Of a DNA stretch of 64,000 nt, positions 51,618 through 60,421 are shown in pieces. The stretch is taken from NCBI RefSeq assembly GCF_014229645.1, contig NZ_JAATOD010000001.1, positions 372,001 to 436,000 on the forward strand, given 5' to 3'. The notes beneath the pieces were generated by a model that was not told the origin of the DNA, made no database searches, and saw only the letters and a program-made list of their open reading frames with translations. Numbering within the stretch: position 1 is the stretch's first letter; every line of letters begins with the position of its first letter. Origin of the DNA: Listeria swaminathanii. Its GTDB lineage: Bacteria; Bacillota; Bacilli; Lactobacillales; Listeriaceae. Made by a program: the position numbers and the translations under genes.

Positions 51618-52181
51618 TTAATAATACGGTGCCATAAATAAGTATACTAATACGCCAGTTAAGCTGACATATAGCCAAATCGGCATAGTCCAACGAACGA
51701 TTTTTTTATGTTTATCAATTTGCATCGTCCAGCCCCATACAAGTGCAAAAAGCGCGAGTGGAACGACGATTGCCGCTAAGAAACTATGTGTAATTAAGAT
51801 GAAAAAGTAGATTGGACGGATAATCCCAACTCCGCCAAATGTGGAAGTTTCTGCTGAAATATAATGAAACGTTAAGTAAGTTACTAAGAAGAATAACGTT
51901 GATGTAAATGCTGCTAAAATGAAGCCACGATGCATTTTAATGTTTTTCTTTTTTATAATCGCCCAAAGTGCAATAACTAAAAATACAAAGGTAAAACTAT
52001 TAAAGATGGCGTTCATGCGCGGGAAAATAGTAATGTCAAAATGCACTGCTCCTTGATAACCAATTGGTGAGAAGAATAGTAGCAAAATCACCACAACCGC
52101 GATAAATGAAATAATCATTATCGGCCAAAAATAGTTTTTTTCTGATGTCGGCTTTGTGAGTTTTTCTTTATTTTGTTCCAT
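51618..52181 (-). CDS. DUF420 membrane protein (YozB/CtaM-like)
   Basis: This 187-residue protein has five predicted TM helices and the DUF420 pattern FPRMNAIFNSFTFVF, KMHRGFILAAFTSTLFF, YLTFHY and ILITHSFLAAIVVPLALF, with several intramembrane His residues. The S. aureus homologue CtaM is, to my knowledge, needed for assembly of an aa3-type oxidase; a similar respiratory role is inferred. Confidence 0.85.
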   Translation of the reverse strand: MEQNKEKLTKPTSEKNYFWPIMIISFIAVVVILLLFFSPIGYQGAVHFDITIFPRMNAIFNSFTFVFLVIALWAIIKKKNIKMHRGFILAAFTSTLFFLVTYLTFHYISAETSTFGGVGIIRPIYFFILITHSFLAAIVVPLALFALVWGWTMQIDKHKKIVRWTMPIWLYVSLTGVLVYLFMAPYY

Positions 52182-52300
52182 GAAAAAAATAGCCCCCTAA
52201 ATATAAAAATTGCTGTACTTCTTTCATTATACATGACGAACATATCGGATGCGAAAGATTGAGCTTTTAAGGTATAATAGGTTTTGAAAGGGTGTTTCGT

Positions 52301-52717
52301 ATGTCGATAATTGCACGAGAATTAACAAAAGCGGAAGAAGCCGAAATTATCCGTTTAAAAGAAGAAGGCGAAGTAATGCTCCAAACGGACGGAACTCCAG
52401 AAGAACGAATCGAGAAAATTGCTGCGTACTTAAAAGATACCTCGCCAGACCCTGATTTGGCAGAAGAACTAGGTTACGTTTTAGGCTCATTATACGGAGA
52501 AGCGGCGCGGGAAAAGTATCAGTGGAAATGGCTGTTTGTAGCTGAAAATGATTTAGAGGGCTACGCGATTACGTCGAAAGAGCATGGCTATACGTTTATG
52601 GTGCATGATTATTTTATGCAAGTAATCGTTCAGAATAAACCGGATAATAGTAAAATGTTATTTGAGTTAATGGTTGATATGACAGGTAATCGGGATGATT
52701 TTCGGATGATTGGGTGA
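52301..52717 (+). CDS. DUF3806-like small protein
   Basis: This 138-residue protein starts at ATG 52301, 8 nt after AAAGGG; an in-frame GTG 52292 is part of that site. A TATAAT at 52273-52278 puts the transcript start just upstream. The segment ELGYVLGSLYGEAAREKYQWKW resembles DUF3806; match by memory only. Function unknown. Confidence 0.75.
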   Translation: MSIIARELTKAEEAEIIRLKEEGEVMLQTDGTPEERIEKIAAYLKDTSPDPDLAEELGYVLGSLYGEAAREKYQWKWLFVAENDLEGYAITSKEHGYTFMVHDYFMQVIVQNKPDNSKMLFELMVDMTGNRDDFRMIG

Positions 52718-52824
52718 GGAGAATAGTTAGTAATAATGGAAGTTGAAGCAGTCCATTGCATAAAGAAGACTAAGAAAAGAATTTATCAAAATAAAATGTA
52801 ATGGTTGCGAAAGGAGCGAAATAT

Positions 52825-53427
52825 ATGTCTAAAGGTATTGATTTTAAAAGTATAGACAACAGCATGAATATCCCACGTATTGGAGGCGAAAGTCTTTTAC
52901 CTAATGATATAGGTTGGCCAGTAAATCCTAATGGAGAAAATTTAACTTTTATTATGAATTTACCAACGAATTTTCTAAATGAAACTCATCAATTTAATTA
53001 TCCAGAAGATAAAACTATCTCGGTATTTACAACATATAATAAGGGATACTTTTTGGATTTAATTGGATACCATGGTGATGAAGATGAGTTAGAGGGGATC
53101 AAGGACGGATTCACAAAGGTTATTATGCATTCTGTCGGTACACTGCGAAATGAATCTGAGTTTTTAATCCCAGCAAAAGAGATTATATTGGGTGAAGAAG
53201 TAGTTGAACTGGATTATTTTCGTGGTTCACTTATTGGTGAAAATCCAGTGTTTTTGCAAAATGAACAGCTTGCATTGGGTAATTATAGATTTTGCTTGCA
53301 AATATATGAAGGTGATTTTCCAGAAGAATTTGGAACTATATTTAATTTAGGTGATTCTGTAGGTTATCTCTATTTAAATGAAGAAGTTTCAGAAGATATT
53401 GGATTATTCTTCACGCAATGTACCTAA
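52825..53427 (+). CDS. DUF1963 (YwqG-like) protein
   Basis: This 200-residue protein starts at ATG 52825 after AAAGGAG. It opens with the family signature IPRIGGESLLPNDIGWPV and continues with LTFIMNLP, typical of DUF1963. YwqG-like proteins often occur with type VII or LXG toxin loci as accessory or immunity-like proteins; no toxin is seen here. An ATG at 52801 precedes the ribosome-binding site and is rejected. Confidence 0.82.
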   Translation: MSKGIDFKSIDNSMNIPRIGGESLLPNDIGWPVNPNGENLTFIMNLPTNFLNETHQFNYPEDKTISVFTTYNKGYFLDLIGYHGDEDELEGIKDGFTKVIMHSVGTLRNESEFLIPAKEIILGEEVVELDYFRGSLIGENPVFLQNEQLALGNYRFCLQIYEGDFPEEFGTIFNLGDSVGYLYLNEEVSEDIGLFFTQCT

Positions 53428-53609
53428 AGACTGTAAAAATACAGATGATGAAATATAATTTATCTGGCTTTTCGCGCGAAGAATTTATGCCTATTGTAGG
53501 AAAAATTTCGCATAAATTATGCAAAGAATGGCACTCAGTTATCGATGTTCATGGGAAGCATTTTGGCAAGGATAAGACGATGGATGAAACGTGGTTATTG
53601 GAAAGTTAA
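53418..53609 (+). CDS. Short ORF, possibly a gene fragment
   Basis: The 63-codon frame overlaps the DUF1963 stop by 10 nt. Its best start may be ATG 53445 or 53448. The product contains GFSREEFMPIVGKISHKL and EWHSVIDVHGKHFG and looks protein-like, but there is no clear ribosome-binding site. It could be a remnant of a larger protein. Confidence 0.4.
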   Translation: MYLKTVKIQMMKYNLSGFSREEFMPIVGKISHKLCKEWHSVIDVHGKHFGKDKTMDETWLLES

Positions 53610-53617
53610 TAATAGCA

Positions 53618-53650
53618 ATGGAAGCCGTGATTTTTGGCTTCTTTTTTTTG
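53618..53650 (+). terminator. Terminator after the DUF1963 region
   Basis: GAAGCC (53621-53626) pairs with GGCTTC (53636-53641), followed by T8. Confidence 0.72.
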
Positions 53651-53819
53651 TGCTGATAAATTACTTTTTGGGTTGAAAAGGCGCCGACACTTTTTTGCCA
53701 TATTTTAAGAAGAAATCACTTATTTTAATAGACTTTTCGCATGAGCCTATAGGTATAATTATAGTAATTAAGTAAGCCAGTTTTTAATACATACAGACTA
53801 AACATAAGGAGGAACAATA

Positions 53820-56288
53820 TTGAAGAAACTAGCGAAACTCATAATAGCATTTAGTGTTATTTGTTCTATTATCATCGTCCCTGTTGATATGCCTGTGAAA
53901 GCGGAGGAAAGTAATAAACGTGATGACCTGATTAAGTCCGTGAGTTTTTATAAATCGAATGGACAAAGTCTTACCGCGAAGGAAAAATATAATGAACAAC
54001 TAGATTATTTTTTGGAAGTGGCTTTTGGCGGGAATTCTTTCAAGAAAGGTGATTATTTTGATGTGACCTTATCAACGGATGCTTTGTTTTACACGGATAA
54101 AGTATATGATTTGAAAATCGATGTTGATCCAACTGCAGCTGTAAATGAGCAAGTGGTCGGGAATGTTCGTGTGATACAAAATAATGATGTTTACACACTG
54201 CGCATTTATTTTACAGAAGATTCGGATTCTTTATTCGTGAACAGTTTTAATGGGACGTTTAAAATACAAGTAATGCCAGCGCATGGCGATAAAAATCTCA
54301 TCAACTTATCGTATAATGGGGCTCGTCAAAATTTTAAAAACATTGGTACGAGTAGCGTTGAATTAAATGTCGATATGGCAAGTGATTGGCCGCCGGTTGG
54401 GATAAGTGATTTTTCGAAAGTGAACGGTGATTTATACCATGCGATACTAGTATATGAAAAGCCGAAAAGTAAAGTGAATTATGAAACGGAAATTTTAGTA
54501 TCTTATCCGCTTTTTGAGAAACGGATTCCGCTTGGCAATGTCCAAAATATTAAAATTGAAATTTGGGATGAAGCGAAGGGAATATATCGGTTAGGTGTAG
54601 CTGGCGTTGATTACGGCACGATTACATATGACGTCGGAACGCCATTTGTGGGTGGACCGGTTTTTCAAATGAATTGTACTATTCCGTTCAAAGGGATTTC
54701 CACGAGAACGCGGGTTAGTTTTGATATTGATACGAATGTGGATGGGAAGCCTGGGACAACGGATCCGTATCTTGTTAGTCTTTCTTCGGTGGCATCTGCA
54801 ACAAAATCACTTCAATTTTATCCAGTGAATAATGGGAATGCGAATATTAGCGCTACTTTTTATGGCAAAGTAACTACGAAGTTTGAGGATGAATTAGGCA
54901 ATCCGATTACTTTTGCTGACTATAGCGCGGCAACTATTCCCGGAAAAGTTAATCAAGCTGGCAAATATGAAATAACGGAACCTTTTTTATATAATTCGAC
55001 ACAAAATATCGATAAACATGCGTTTGATAATTTGTTAAGCGCAAACAAATATAAATTGCTTAGTGTAACTTCGAATAATAAGCTTTCTGAGACGACAGAC
55101 AACTTAAATATACAAATCAAGCGAGGTTTTCAAAATGATGTCTTGTATAAAATAAAAGCACTTCAAAAGCCGGTTATCAGCGCGCTTCCGGAAATGGAAT
55201 ATAGTAAAACGGTGACGCGCACGGTGGAAGAATTTCTTACGGATGTCGAGGCTAGCACGGATATTCCGGCTGATATAAATAGTGATTTATCCAATGTGAA
55301 ATGGGGAGTTCCCGGAGATTATCCTGTTCTGCTAACCGCGGTGAATGAAGACAATCAGGCGGCTGATCCTGTTTCTGTTACGATAAAAATCCTTAAAAAT
55401 CCAGCGCCAATTATTACAGTAGACCCAGAGATAACCTATGATAAAACAGTGACGAAAGACGAAAGTACGCTCCTTAATGAAGTAAATGCGCGAACGAATG
55501 ATGGTTCGGCAATTATTTCAGATATGGATAAGCAAGTAAAATGGGGCGTGCCGGGTAATTATGAAGTCACTTTGCAAGCGGTGAATGAAGATGGTGTGGC
55601 AGCCGAAGCGAAAACGTTTGTAGTGCATATTTTGAAAAGTCCAGCACCGATTATTACGGTGGACCCAGAAATAACCTATCCTAAAACAATGACAAAAACG
55701 GAAGCCGAACTCCTACATGAAGTTAACGCTAGGACGAACGATGGCTCCCCGCTAGTTTCAGATATGGATAAGCAAGTGAAATGGGGCGTGCCGGGTAATT
55801 ATGAGGTCACTTTGCAAGCGGTGAATGAAGATGGTGTGGCAGCAGAAGCGAAAACGTTTGTAGTGCATATTTTGAAAAGTCCAGCGCCGATTATTATGGT
55901 AGATCCAGAAATCACGTATGACACCACGATTATAAAAGACGAACAAGATCTATTGCGAGATGTCCGTGCTAGAACGAATGATAATTCAGTGATAACATCT
56001 GACGCGGCAACTAAAGTGAAATGGAGGACGCCGGGAAGTTATACCGTGACGTTAAATGCGGTGAATGAAGACGGGATTCCAGCCGAAGCCGTGCAATTTA
56101 CTGTGAAAATTGTGGAAGCTGAGAAAGCGGCAATTGTTGTTGCGGAAAATCCTGGAGTAACACCCAAGCCAAAAAGGGAAGAGGAGTTAGTGATAAGGAA
56201 ACTCCCACTAACTGGTGAAACGACTTCAAAAGCGATATTCGTTGGGCTTCTTTGTTTGGGAACTTGGTTTCTAGTTAGAAAAAAATAA
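53820..56288 (+). CDS. LPXTG surface protein with four 80-residue Ig-like repeats
   Basis: This 822-residue protein starts at TTG 53820, 7 nt after AGGAGG. It has a signal peptide (1-28), a beta-rich N-terminal region (about 35-445) and four Ig-like repeats of about 80 residues (bases 55161-56120), each with a P-x-I-T/S...E-x-x-Y-x-T opening and an AVNEDG...V-x-I-L end. A short linker, LPLTG (795-799), TM segment and RKK tail follow. It is exported and anchored by sortase. Repeats 2 and 3 are nearly identical. Ligand unknown. Confidence 0.92.
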   Translation: MKKLAKLIIAFSVICSIIIVPVDMPVKAEESNKRDDLIKSVSFYKSNGQSLTAKEKYNEQLDYFLEVAFGGNSFKKGDYFDVTLSTDALFYTDKVYDLKIDVDPTAAVNEQVVGNVRVIQNNDVYTLRIYFTEDSDSLFVNSFNGTFKIQVMPAHGDKNLINLSYNGARQNFKNIGTSSVELNVDMASDWPPVGISDFSKVNGDLYHAILVYEKPKSKVNYETEILVSYPLFEKRIPLGNVQNIKIEIWDEAKGIYRLGVAGVDYGTITYDVGTPFVGGPVFQMNCTIPFKGISTRTRVSFDIDTNVDGKPGTTDPYLVSLSSVASATKSLQFYPVNNGNANISATFYGKVTTKFEDELGNPITFADYSAATIPGKVNQAGKYEITEPFLYNSTQNIDKHAFDNLLSANKYKLLSVTSNNKLSETTDNLNIQIKRGFQNDVLYKIKALQKPVISALPEMEYSKTVTRTVEEFLTDVEASTDIPADINSDLSNVKWGVPGDYPVLLTAVNEDNQAADPVSVTIKILKNPAPIITVDPEITYDKTVTKDESTLLNEVNARTNDGSAIISDMDKQVKWGVPGNYEVTLQAVNEDGVAAEAKTFVVHILKSPAPIITVDPEITYPKTMTKTEAELLHEVNARTNDGSPLVSDMDKQVKWGVPGNYEVTLQAVNEDGVAAEAKTFVVHILKSPAPIIMVDPEITYDTTIIKDEQDLLRDVRARTNDNSVITSDAATKVKWRTPGSYTVTLNAVNEDGIPAEAVQFTVKIVEAEKAAIVVAENPGVTPKPKREEELVIRKLPLTGETTSKAIFVGLLCLGTWFLVRKK
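55161..56120 (+). repeat. Four 240-bp coding repeats
   Basis: Units begin at about 55161, 55401, 55641 and 55881, each exactly 240 bp. Units 2 and 3 share almost all of their second halves (for example AAGTGAAATGGGGCGTGCC and GCAGTGAATGAAG-like stretches). Unit 1 is more diverged. Confidence 0.85.
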
Positions 56289-56292
56289 CAGT

Positions 56293-56327
56293 AAAAAAAG
56301 ATAAGTGGGTTCACTTATCTTTTTTTA
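56293..56327. terminator. Bidirectional terminator after the 822-residue protein
   Basis: AAAAAGATAAGTG / CACTTATCTTTTT hairpin with a 4-nt loop between convergent genes. Confidence 0.9.
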
Positions 56328-56332
56328 AGTTA

Positions 56333-56644
56333 CTATTCTTCATCAAAAGCATCAATGGCTACAGGTAAAGCACTTATCACGGTGTTGCCGACCGCGGGCA
56401 GGCCAACGAGAATAGCGCTAATAACCTCATCTCGTGTCGCGCCATTTAATTTCGCCATTTTTACGTGGAAGGGTAGTCCGCTTTCGAGGCGGGTGGCGGC
56501 CAAAACGGCAATGTATGCGAGTTCCTCTGTTTTCTTGTCGAGCTTGCTTGCGGTATCTAATTTATGTACAGTTTCCATCCAAGCTGCTTGTACTTCAGGA
56601 GCTTCTTTTGCGAATACTTCGAATGATTTACTTACTTTCACCAA
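56333..56644 (-). CDS. Carboxymuconolactone decarboxylase-like protein without the CxxC
   Basis: This 103-residue, one-domain CMD/AhpD-like helical protein has the family helix LDKKTEELAYIAVLAATRLESG and PFHVKMAKLNGATRDEVISAIL. The redox motif C-x-x-C-x-x-x-H is reduced to its His: Leu and Gly stand where the two Cys should be, so peroxidase activity is unlikely. It starts at TTG 56644 (7 nt after GGAG) or GTG 56641. Role unknown. Confidence 0.83.
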   Translation of the reverse strand: MVKVSKSFEVFAKEAPEVQAAWMETVHKLDTASKLDKKTEELAYIAVLAATRLESGLPFHVKMAKLNGATRDEVISAILVGLPAVGNTVISALPVAIDAFDEE

Positions 56645-56803
56645 AATTCATCTCCTATTAAAAGTTTAATAAGCTTTGCACACTTAATCTAGCATAGACT
56701 ATGTGAAACTTGCAACAAATAAAGCGGACAAGTATGGATTTTCTTGCAAAGTGATTCTGCAATAGGTAAACTTAGTATTACAAAATAGTAGAAAGGAAAT
56801 TTT

Positions 56804-57178
56804 ATGGATGCTCATATAGAAAAAATACAAGATGTTGTTGAATTAGTTAAGACGAGAAAATATAACGAAGCAGAAAAATTACTTGTTCATTTATACGAAA
56901 CTTTTCAAACCGAGTCTCCCAAAAACATACCGGAAGTATATTTTAAACGTGATAGGATTGGCTATACTCGTTGGGAAAATACCGAATTAAATGAATTAGG
57001 TAAAATAATACAAAAAAACCTGATTTATCTTGATAAACAGGGAATGATTAAATCTGATCTAGTGATTGCATATATTGAAGGTGCAGAGAAAATGAGCGAT
57101 TTAGAAGGAATGAAAACGACAGATAATTTAAAAGTGTTGGCTGTATTACATGGTATTATGTATGCTTACTCAGCTTAA
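56804..57178 (+). CDS. Small soluble protein of unknown function
   Basis: This 124-residue, mostly helical protein opens with IEKIQDVVELVKTRKYNEAE and closes with NLKVLAVLHGIMYAYSA. GAAAGGAAATTTT precedes ATG 56804. The TPR-like first helices may mediate protein binding; this is a weak impression. Single-gene unit with terminator. Confidence 0.72.
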   Translation: MDAHIEKIQDVVELVKTRKYNEAEKLLVHLYETFQTESPKNIPEVYFKRDRIGYTRWENTELNELGKIIQKNLIYLDKQGMIKSDLVIAYIEGAEKMSDLEGMKTTDNLKVLAVLHGIMYAYSA

Positions 57179-57182
57179 TAAT

Positions 57183-57213
57183 AAAAAACCGCCCAAACAC
57201 TGGGCGGTTTTTG
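57183..57213. terminator. Bidirectional terminator between unknown gene and pdxK
   Basis: AACCGCCCA / TGGGCGGTT with a 5-nt loop; convergent genes on both sides. Confidence 0.9.
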
Positions 57214-57215
57214 TA

Positions 57216-58031
57216 TTATCTGTTTTCTGCTTTATTATAAGCACCATGCCAAACAGGGCCGATGAATTCGTTTAATGCGAATCCACCTTTGATAGCTGCT
57301 GTGACAAAGTCTTTTGCTTTTGCGACAGCTTCTTCTACAGTTAAACCTTTTGCAAGGCCAGCTGTGATTGCTGCTGCGAACGTACAACCAGCGCCGTGAT
57401 TGTGGCTTGGGGAAATTTTTTCTACTTCATAAATAGTGAATTCTTTTCCATCGTAAAGTAGGTCGATTGCTTTGTCGCTTTCTAGGGCTTTTCCGCCTTT
57501 GATAACAACGTATTTAGCGCCTAATTCGATGATTTTTTTCGCAGCTGCTTTCATATCGTCTAATGTAGTTAATTTGCCAAGACCGGATAATTGGCCGGCT
57601 TCGAATAGATTTGGTGTTGTGATTGTTGCTTTTGGTAATAATAAGTCGCGGATTGCTTCGGCATTTTCTGGTTGGATTAGTTCGTCTTCGCCTTTACAAA
57701 CCATAACTGGGTCGATAACGACATTTTTTAAACCGTATTTATCAATTGCTTCGCGAGTTGCTTTAATGATGTCAATCGAACCAAGCATGCCTGTTTTCAT
57801 TGCGTCAACTGGGCCGCCAGAAAGGATTGTTTTTAGTTGTTCGCGGACTAGTTGCGCATCAATTGGAGTAACGCCGTGTGCCCAGTTGTTGTCTGGGTCC
57901 ATAGTTACGATGGTTGTGATTGCGCTAAAACCATAAGTGCCGTATTCTTCAAATGTTTTTAAATCGGCTTGTAGACCGGCGCCGCCACTTGAATCAGATC
58001 CTGCAATAGTTAATGTTTTTTTGATTGTCAT
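57216..58031 (-). CDS. pdxK: Pyridoxal/pyridoxine (ThiD-like) kinase
   Basis: This 271-residue ribokinase-fold enzyme has TIAGSDSSGGAGLQADL (substrate site) at the start, VIDPVMVCKGE, VIKGG and the anion-hole motif NHGAGCTF with catalytic-type Cys and the GAGC loop. It is closer in memory to B. subtilis PdxK than to hydroxymethylpyrimidine kinase ThiD; EGD-e lmo0662 is annotated thiD. It phosphorylates B6 vitamers and perhaps HMP. GAGGAAACACT precedes ATG 58031. The Cof-type phosphatase gene is 25 nt upstream. Confidence 0.88.
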   Translation of the reverse strand: MTIKKTLTIAGSDSSGGAGLQADLKTFEEYGTYGFSAITTIVTMDPDNNWAHGVTPIDAQLVREQLKTILSGGPVDAMKTGMLGSIDIIKATREAIDKYGLKNVVIDPVMVCKGEDELIQPENAEAIRDLLLPKATITTPNLFEAGQLSGLGKLTTLDDMKAAAKKIIELGAKYVVIKGGKALESDKAIDLLYDGKEFTIYEVEKISPSHNHGAGCTFAAAITAGLAKGLTVEEAVAKAKDFVTAAIKGGFALNEFIGPVWHGAYNKAENR

Positions 58032-58056
58032 TAGTGTTTCCTCCTAAAAATAAACT

Positions 58057-58923
58057 TTAGTCATTTGTTTCTAACATTTTATAAATGGCTGCTGCAACGC
58101 CGTGTTCATCATTGGAAAGTGTAACGTGTTTGGATAATTCTTTGACTTCTTCTTCGCCGTTACCCATGGCCACGCTATATCCAGCCATTTTCAGCATTGA
58201 AATATCATTCATATTATCTCCAATTGCAAACGTTTCATCAAGTGTTACGCCTAATTTTTCTACATAATATTGTAAGGAAATACCTTTTTGTGCCTCGCGG
58301 TGGGTGATTTCAATATTATCGGAAAAAGAAGAGGTGACAGATAGCTCGGAATCATTTTCAAGTTTTTGTTTGGCTTTTGCAAGCACGTCTTTATCAGAAG
58401 AGAAGGAGATGAATTTTAGAATGGTTAAATCTTTATTGCCTAAAATGCGCTCTACATCAGGAATTTCGTGGACGTCTTTGGATTCAAAACGTTCTTCCAC
58501 TTTATCCATGATTGTTTCTGCTGGAACATCTGGGTGGATGCGTTTGTGCATTTCAATCATAAATTCTTTGCCACGGGCTTTATCTGTTGTGATTGGGCCC
58601 ATGTCAGTGAAAAATTCGGTATACATTCCTAGTTCAGTCAGGGTGTTATAAGTGTTACGCGCTAAGTTTTTATCAATGGGATGTTGCAAAATTATTTTGC
58701 CGTGTTCGTCACGAATTTCTGCACCATTCATACAAATCGCCGGTGCGTATAAATTGGCTTTGTTAATCAAACCCATTGCATCGTCATACATACGTCCAGT
58801 ACAAAGAACGAAATGAATTCCTTTGGCGCGAGCTTTTTCGATTGCCTCGACGTTTTCTTGTGCAATCTCGATATCAGAGTTAAGTAGTGTGCCATCCATG
58901 TCTGAAGCAATAACTTTAATCAT
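58057..58923 (-). CDS. Cof-type HAD phosphatase (YidA-like)
   Basis: This 288-residue HAD IIB enzyme has DMDGTLLNSD (nucleophile Asp8), VLCTGRMYD, and the late motif AIGDNMNDISML. A C2 cap lies between residues 85 and 200. It probably dephosphorylates sugar phosphates or pyridoxal phosphate; its operon with pdxK makes the latter plausible but unproven. AGGAATTAAATATT precedes ATG 58923. Confidence 0.9.
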   Translation of the reverse strand: MIKVIASDMDGTLLNSDIEIAQENVEAIEKARAKGIHFVLCTGRMYDDAMGLINKANLYAPAICMNGAEIRDEHGKIILQHPIDKNLARNTYNTLTELGMYTEFFTDMGPITTDKARGKEFMIEMHKRIHPDVPAETIMDKVEERFESKDVHEIPDVERILGNKDLTILKFISFSSDKDVLAKAKQKLENDSELSVTSSFSDNIEITHREAQKGISLQYYVEKLGVTLDETFAIGDNMNDISMLKMAGYSVAMGNGEEEVKELSKHVTLSNDEHGVAAAIYKMLETND

Positions 58924-59096
58924 AATATTTAATTCCTCCCCAATTTTACCTACTTCACTAGAATATCATTTTTTTAAGAAAAATGCACAAAAGGTAGCTG
59001 CGCGTAGTTTTTTGGATGGTGCGATTACTTTACTATATTTCTGTCTTTCATTTGGTTATAATGGATAAGAATAAAACGTGGATAGGATGTGTCAGG

Positions 59097-59660
59097 ATGA
59101 AAACAGAACTAGAAAAGATGATTGCAGGAGAAATGTATGATCCTAGCGACAGAGAGCTTGCACACGGAAGAAATCGTGCGCGTAAGTTCTGCAGAGAGAT
59201 TAACGATACAATGGATTCAGCGTCCCGTTCCAGTGTGTTAAAACGTCTTTTTGGTGGCACAAAAGAAAATGTTTATGTTGAACCAGATTTTCGTGTAGAT
59301 TACGGTTCTAATATTTATGTTGGTGAGAATTTTTATGCTAATTTTGATTGTGTAATTTTAGATGTGTGTGAAGTACATATTGGTGATAACTGCATGATGG
59401 CGCCGGGGGTTCATATTTATACGGCAACGCATCCGCTTGATCCAGTGGAACGTAATAGTGGTTTAGAGCTTGGGAAACCAGTTGAAATTGGTGATAATGT
59501 CTGGATTGGCGGACGAGCAATTATTAACCCTGGTGTGAAGCTTGGAAATAATGTCGTTGTTGCGTCAGGCGCAGTTGTTACGAAAAGCTTTCCTGATAAT
59601 GTTGTTGTTGCTGGAAATCCAGCGCGTGTTATTAAAACAATTGAGGTTGAGGAAAAATGA
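59097..59660 (+). CDS. maa: Maltose/galactoside O-acetyltransferase family protein
   Basis: This 187-residue left-handed beta-helix acetyltransferase has an N-terminal maltose-transacetylase cap ([15 protein letters not shown]) and hexapeptide repeats ([22 protein letters not shown] with the catalytic His, [17 protein letters not shown]). The frame is open upstream to 59016, but a TATAAT at 59057-59062 lies there, and ATG 59097 gives the family's usual length. It acetylates sugars with acetyl-CoA. Its stop overlaps the next gene. Confidence 0.9.
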   Translation: MKTELEKMIAGEMYDPSDRELAHGRNRARKFCREINDTMDSASRSSVLKRLFGGTKENVYVEPDFRVDYGSNIYVGENFYANFDCVILDVCEVHIGDNCMMAPGVHIYTATHPLDPVERNSGLELGKPVEIGDNVWIGGRAIINPGVKLGNNVVVASGAVVTKSFPDNVVVAGNPARVIKTIEVEEK

Positions 59661-59920
59661 TTATTTCAGATGCAAAGATTTTTGAGCAAATGGAAAGTGA
59701 GTTAGCTAAAGCAAGAGCAGCGACAACAAAAGCGAGCCAAGATAAGCATTTGCATGGCTTGATGCTACTCGTCCAGCTTGCGAAAACGGGTGACGAGCGA
59801 AGCGCAGAAGTAGAACCGACCTTTATTCCAGCAGCGGAACCGGCGCAGATTGCAAGTATGGATGGCAAGAAAATAGAGTTAGAAGACGGCGCGAATGGAG
59901 ATTCATTGCTTGATTTTTAG
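59657..59920 (+). CDS. YwdI-like small protein (DUF5327)
   Basis: This 87-residue protein has a helical N-terminus ([21 protein letters not shown]), an Ala/Pro-rich middle and an acidic tail. The start overlaps the acetyltransferase stop (ATGA). Its position before a DUF423 gene parallels the B. subtilis ywdI-ywdK order, which supports a YwdI identity. Function unknown. Confidence 0.78.
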   Translation: MIISDAKIFEQMESELAKARAATTKASQDKHLHGLMLLVQLAKTGDERSAEVEPTFIPAAEPAQIASMDGKKIELEDGANGDSLLDF

Positions 59921-59929
59921 GGGGTAACT

Positions 59930-60307
59930 ATGAGAAAAACAATTATTACTGGAGCCATTTTTGCGGGGTTAGCAGTTTTACTGGGAGCATTTGGGGCGCA
60001 TGCTTTAAAAGATATGCTCGGAAGTTATGCGAGTACTTGGGAAACCGGCGTTCAGTATCAAATGTTTCACGCAGGTGGTATTTTGGTAGTGGGGTTATTA
60101 ATGGAGAAACAAGCTAGTCGACTTTACACGTGGGCAGCGATTTTATTTGCGGTCGGAATTGTCTTTTTCTCCGGCAGTTTGTATGTTCTAAGTATTTCCA
60201 AAGTGGCCGTTTTAGGAGCGATTACGCCTATCGGTGGCGTTTGTTTTATCGTTGGTTGGTTCTTACTTATTTTAGGAGTATCAAGAAGAACGATGAGCAG
60301 ATATTAA
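59930..60307 (+). CDS. DUF423 membrane protein (YwdK-like)
   Basis: This 125-residue protein has four TM helices and the DUF423 pattern GAFGAHALKDML, WETGVQYQMFHA (conserved His), LFAVGIVFFSGSLYVLS and ITPIGGVCFIVGW. No function is established. TTAGGGGGTAACT precedes ATG 59930. Last gene of the maa-ywdI-ywdK operon. Confidence 0.9.
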   Translation: MRKTIITGAIFAGLAVLLGAFGAHALKDMLGSYASTWETGVQYQMFHAGGILVVGLLMEKQASRLYTWAAILFAVGIVFFSGSLYVLSISKVAVLGAITPIGGVCFIVGWFLLILGVSRRTMSRY

Positions 60308-60310
60308 TGG

Positions 60311-60362
60311 GAAAATAATCGTCTTTTCGCGCTAAGTTATGTGGAAAGACGATTATTTTTTC
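60311..60362 (+). terminator. Terminator after the maa-ywdI-ywdK operon
   Basis: AAATAATCGTCTTT pairs with AAAGACGATTATTT over an 18-nt loop; T6 tract. Confidence 0.85.
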
Positions 60363-60421
60363 TTATTGGCAAATAAGTGATAAAATAAAGGAATGACAAT
60401 TTATAAGGAGACAGCAATTAC

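Noticed and set aside
57472..57936. 154-codon ORF opposite pdxK
   Set aside because: Antisense to conserved kinase motifs; no ribosome-binding site.
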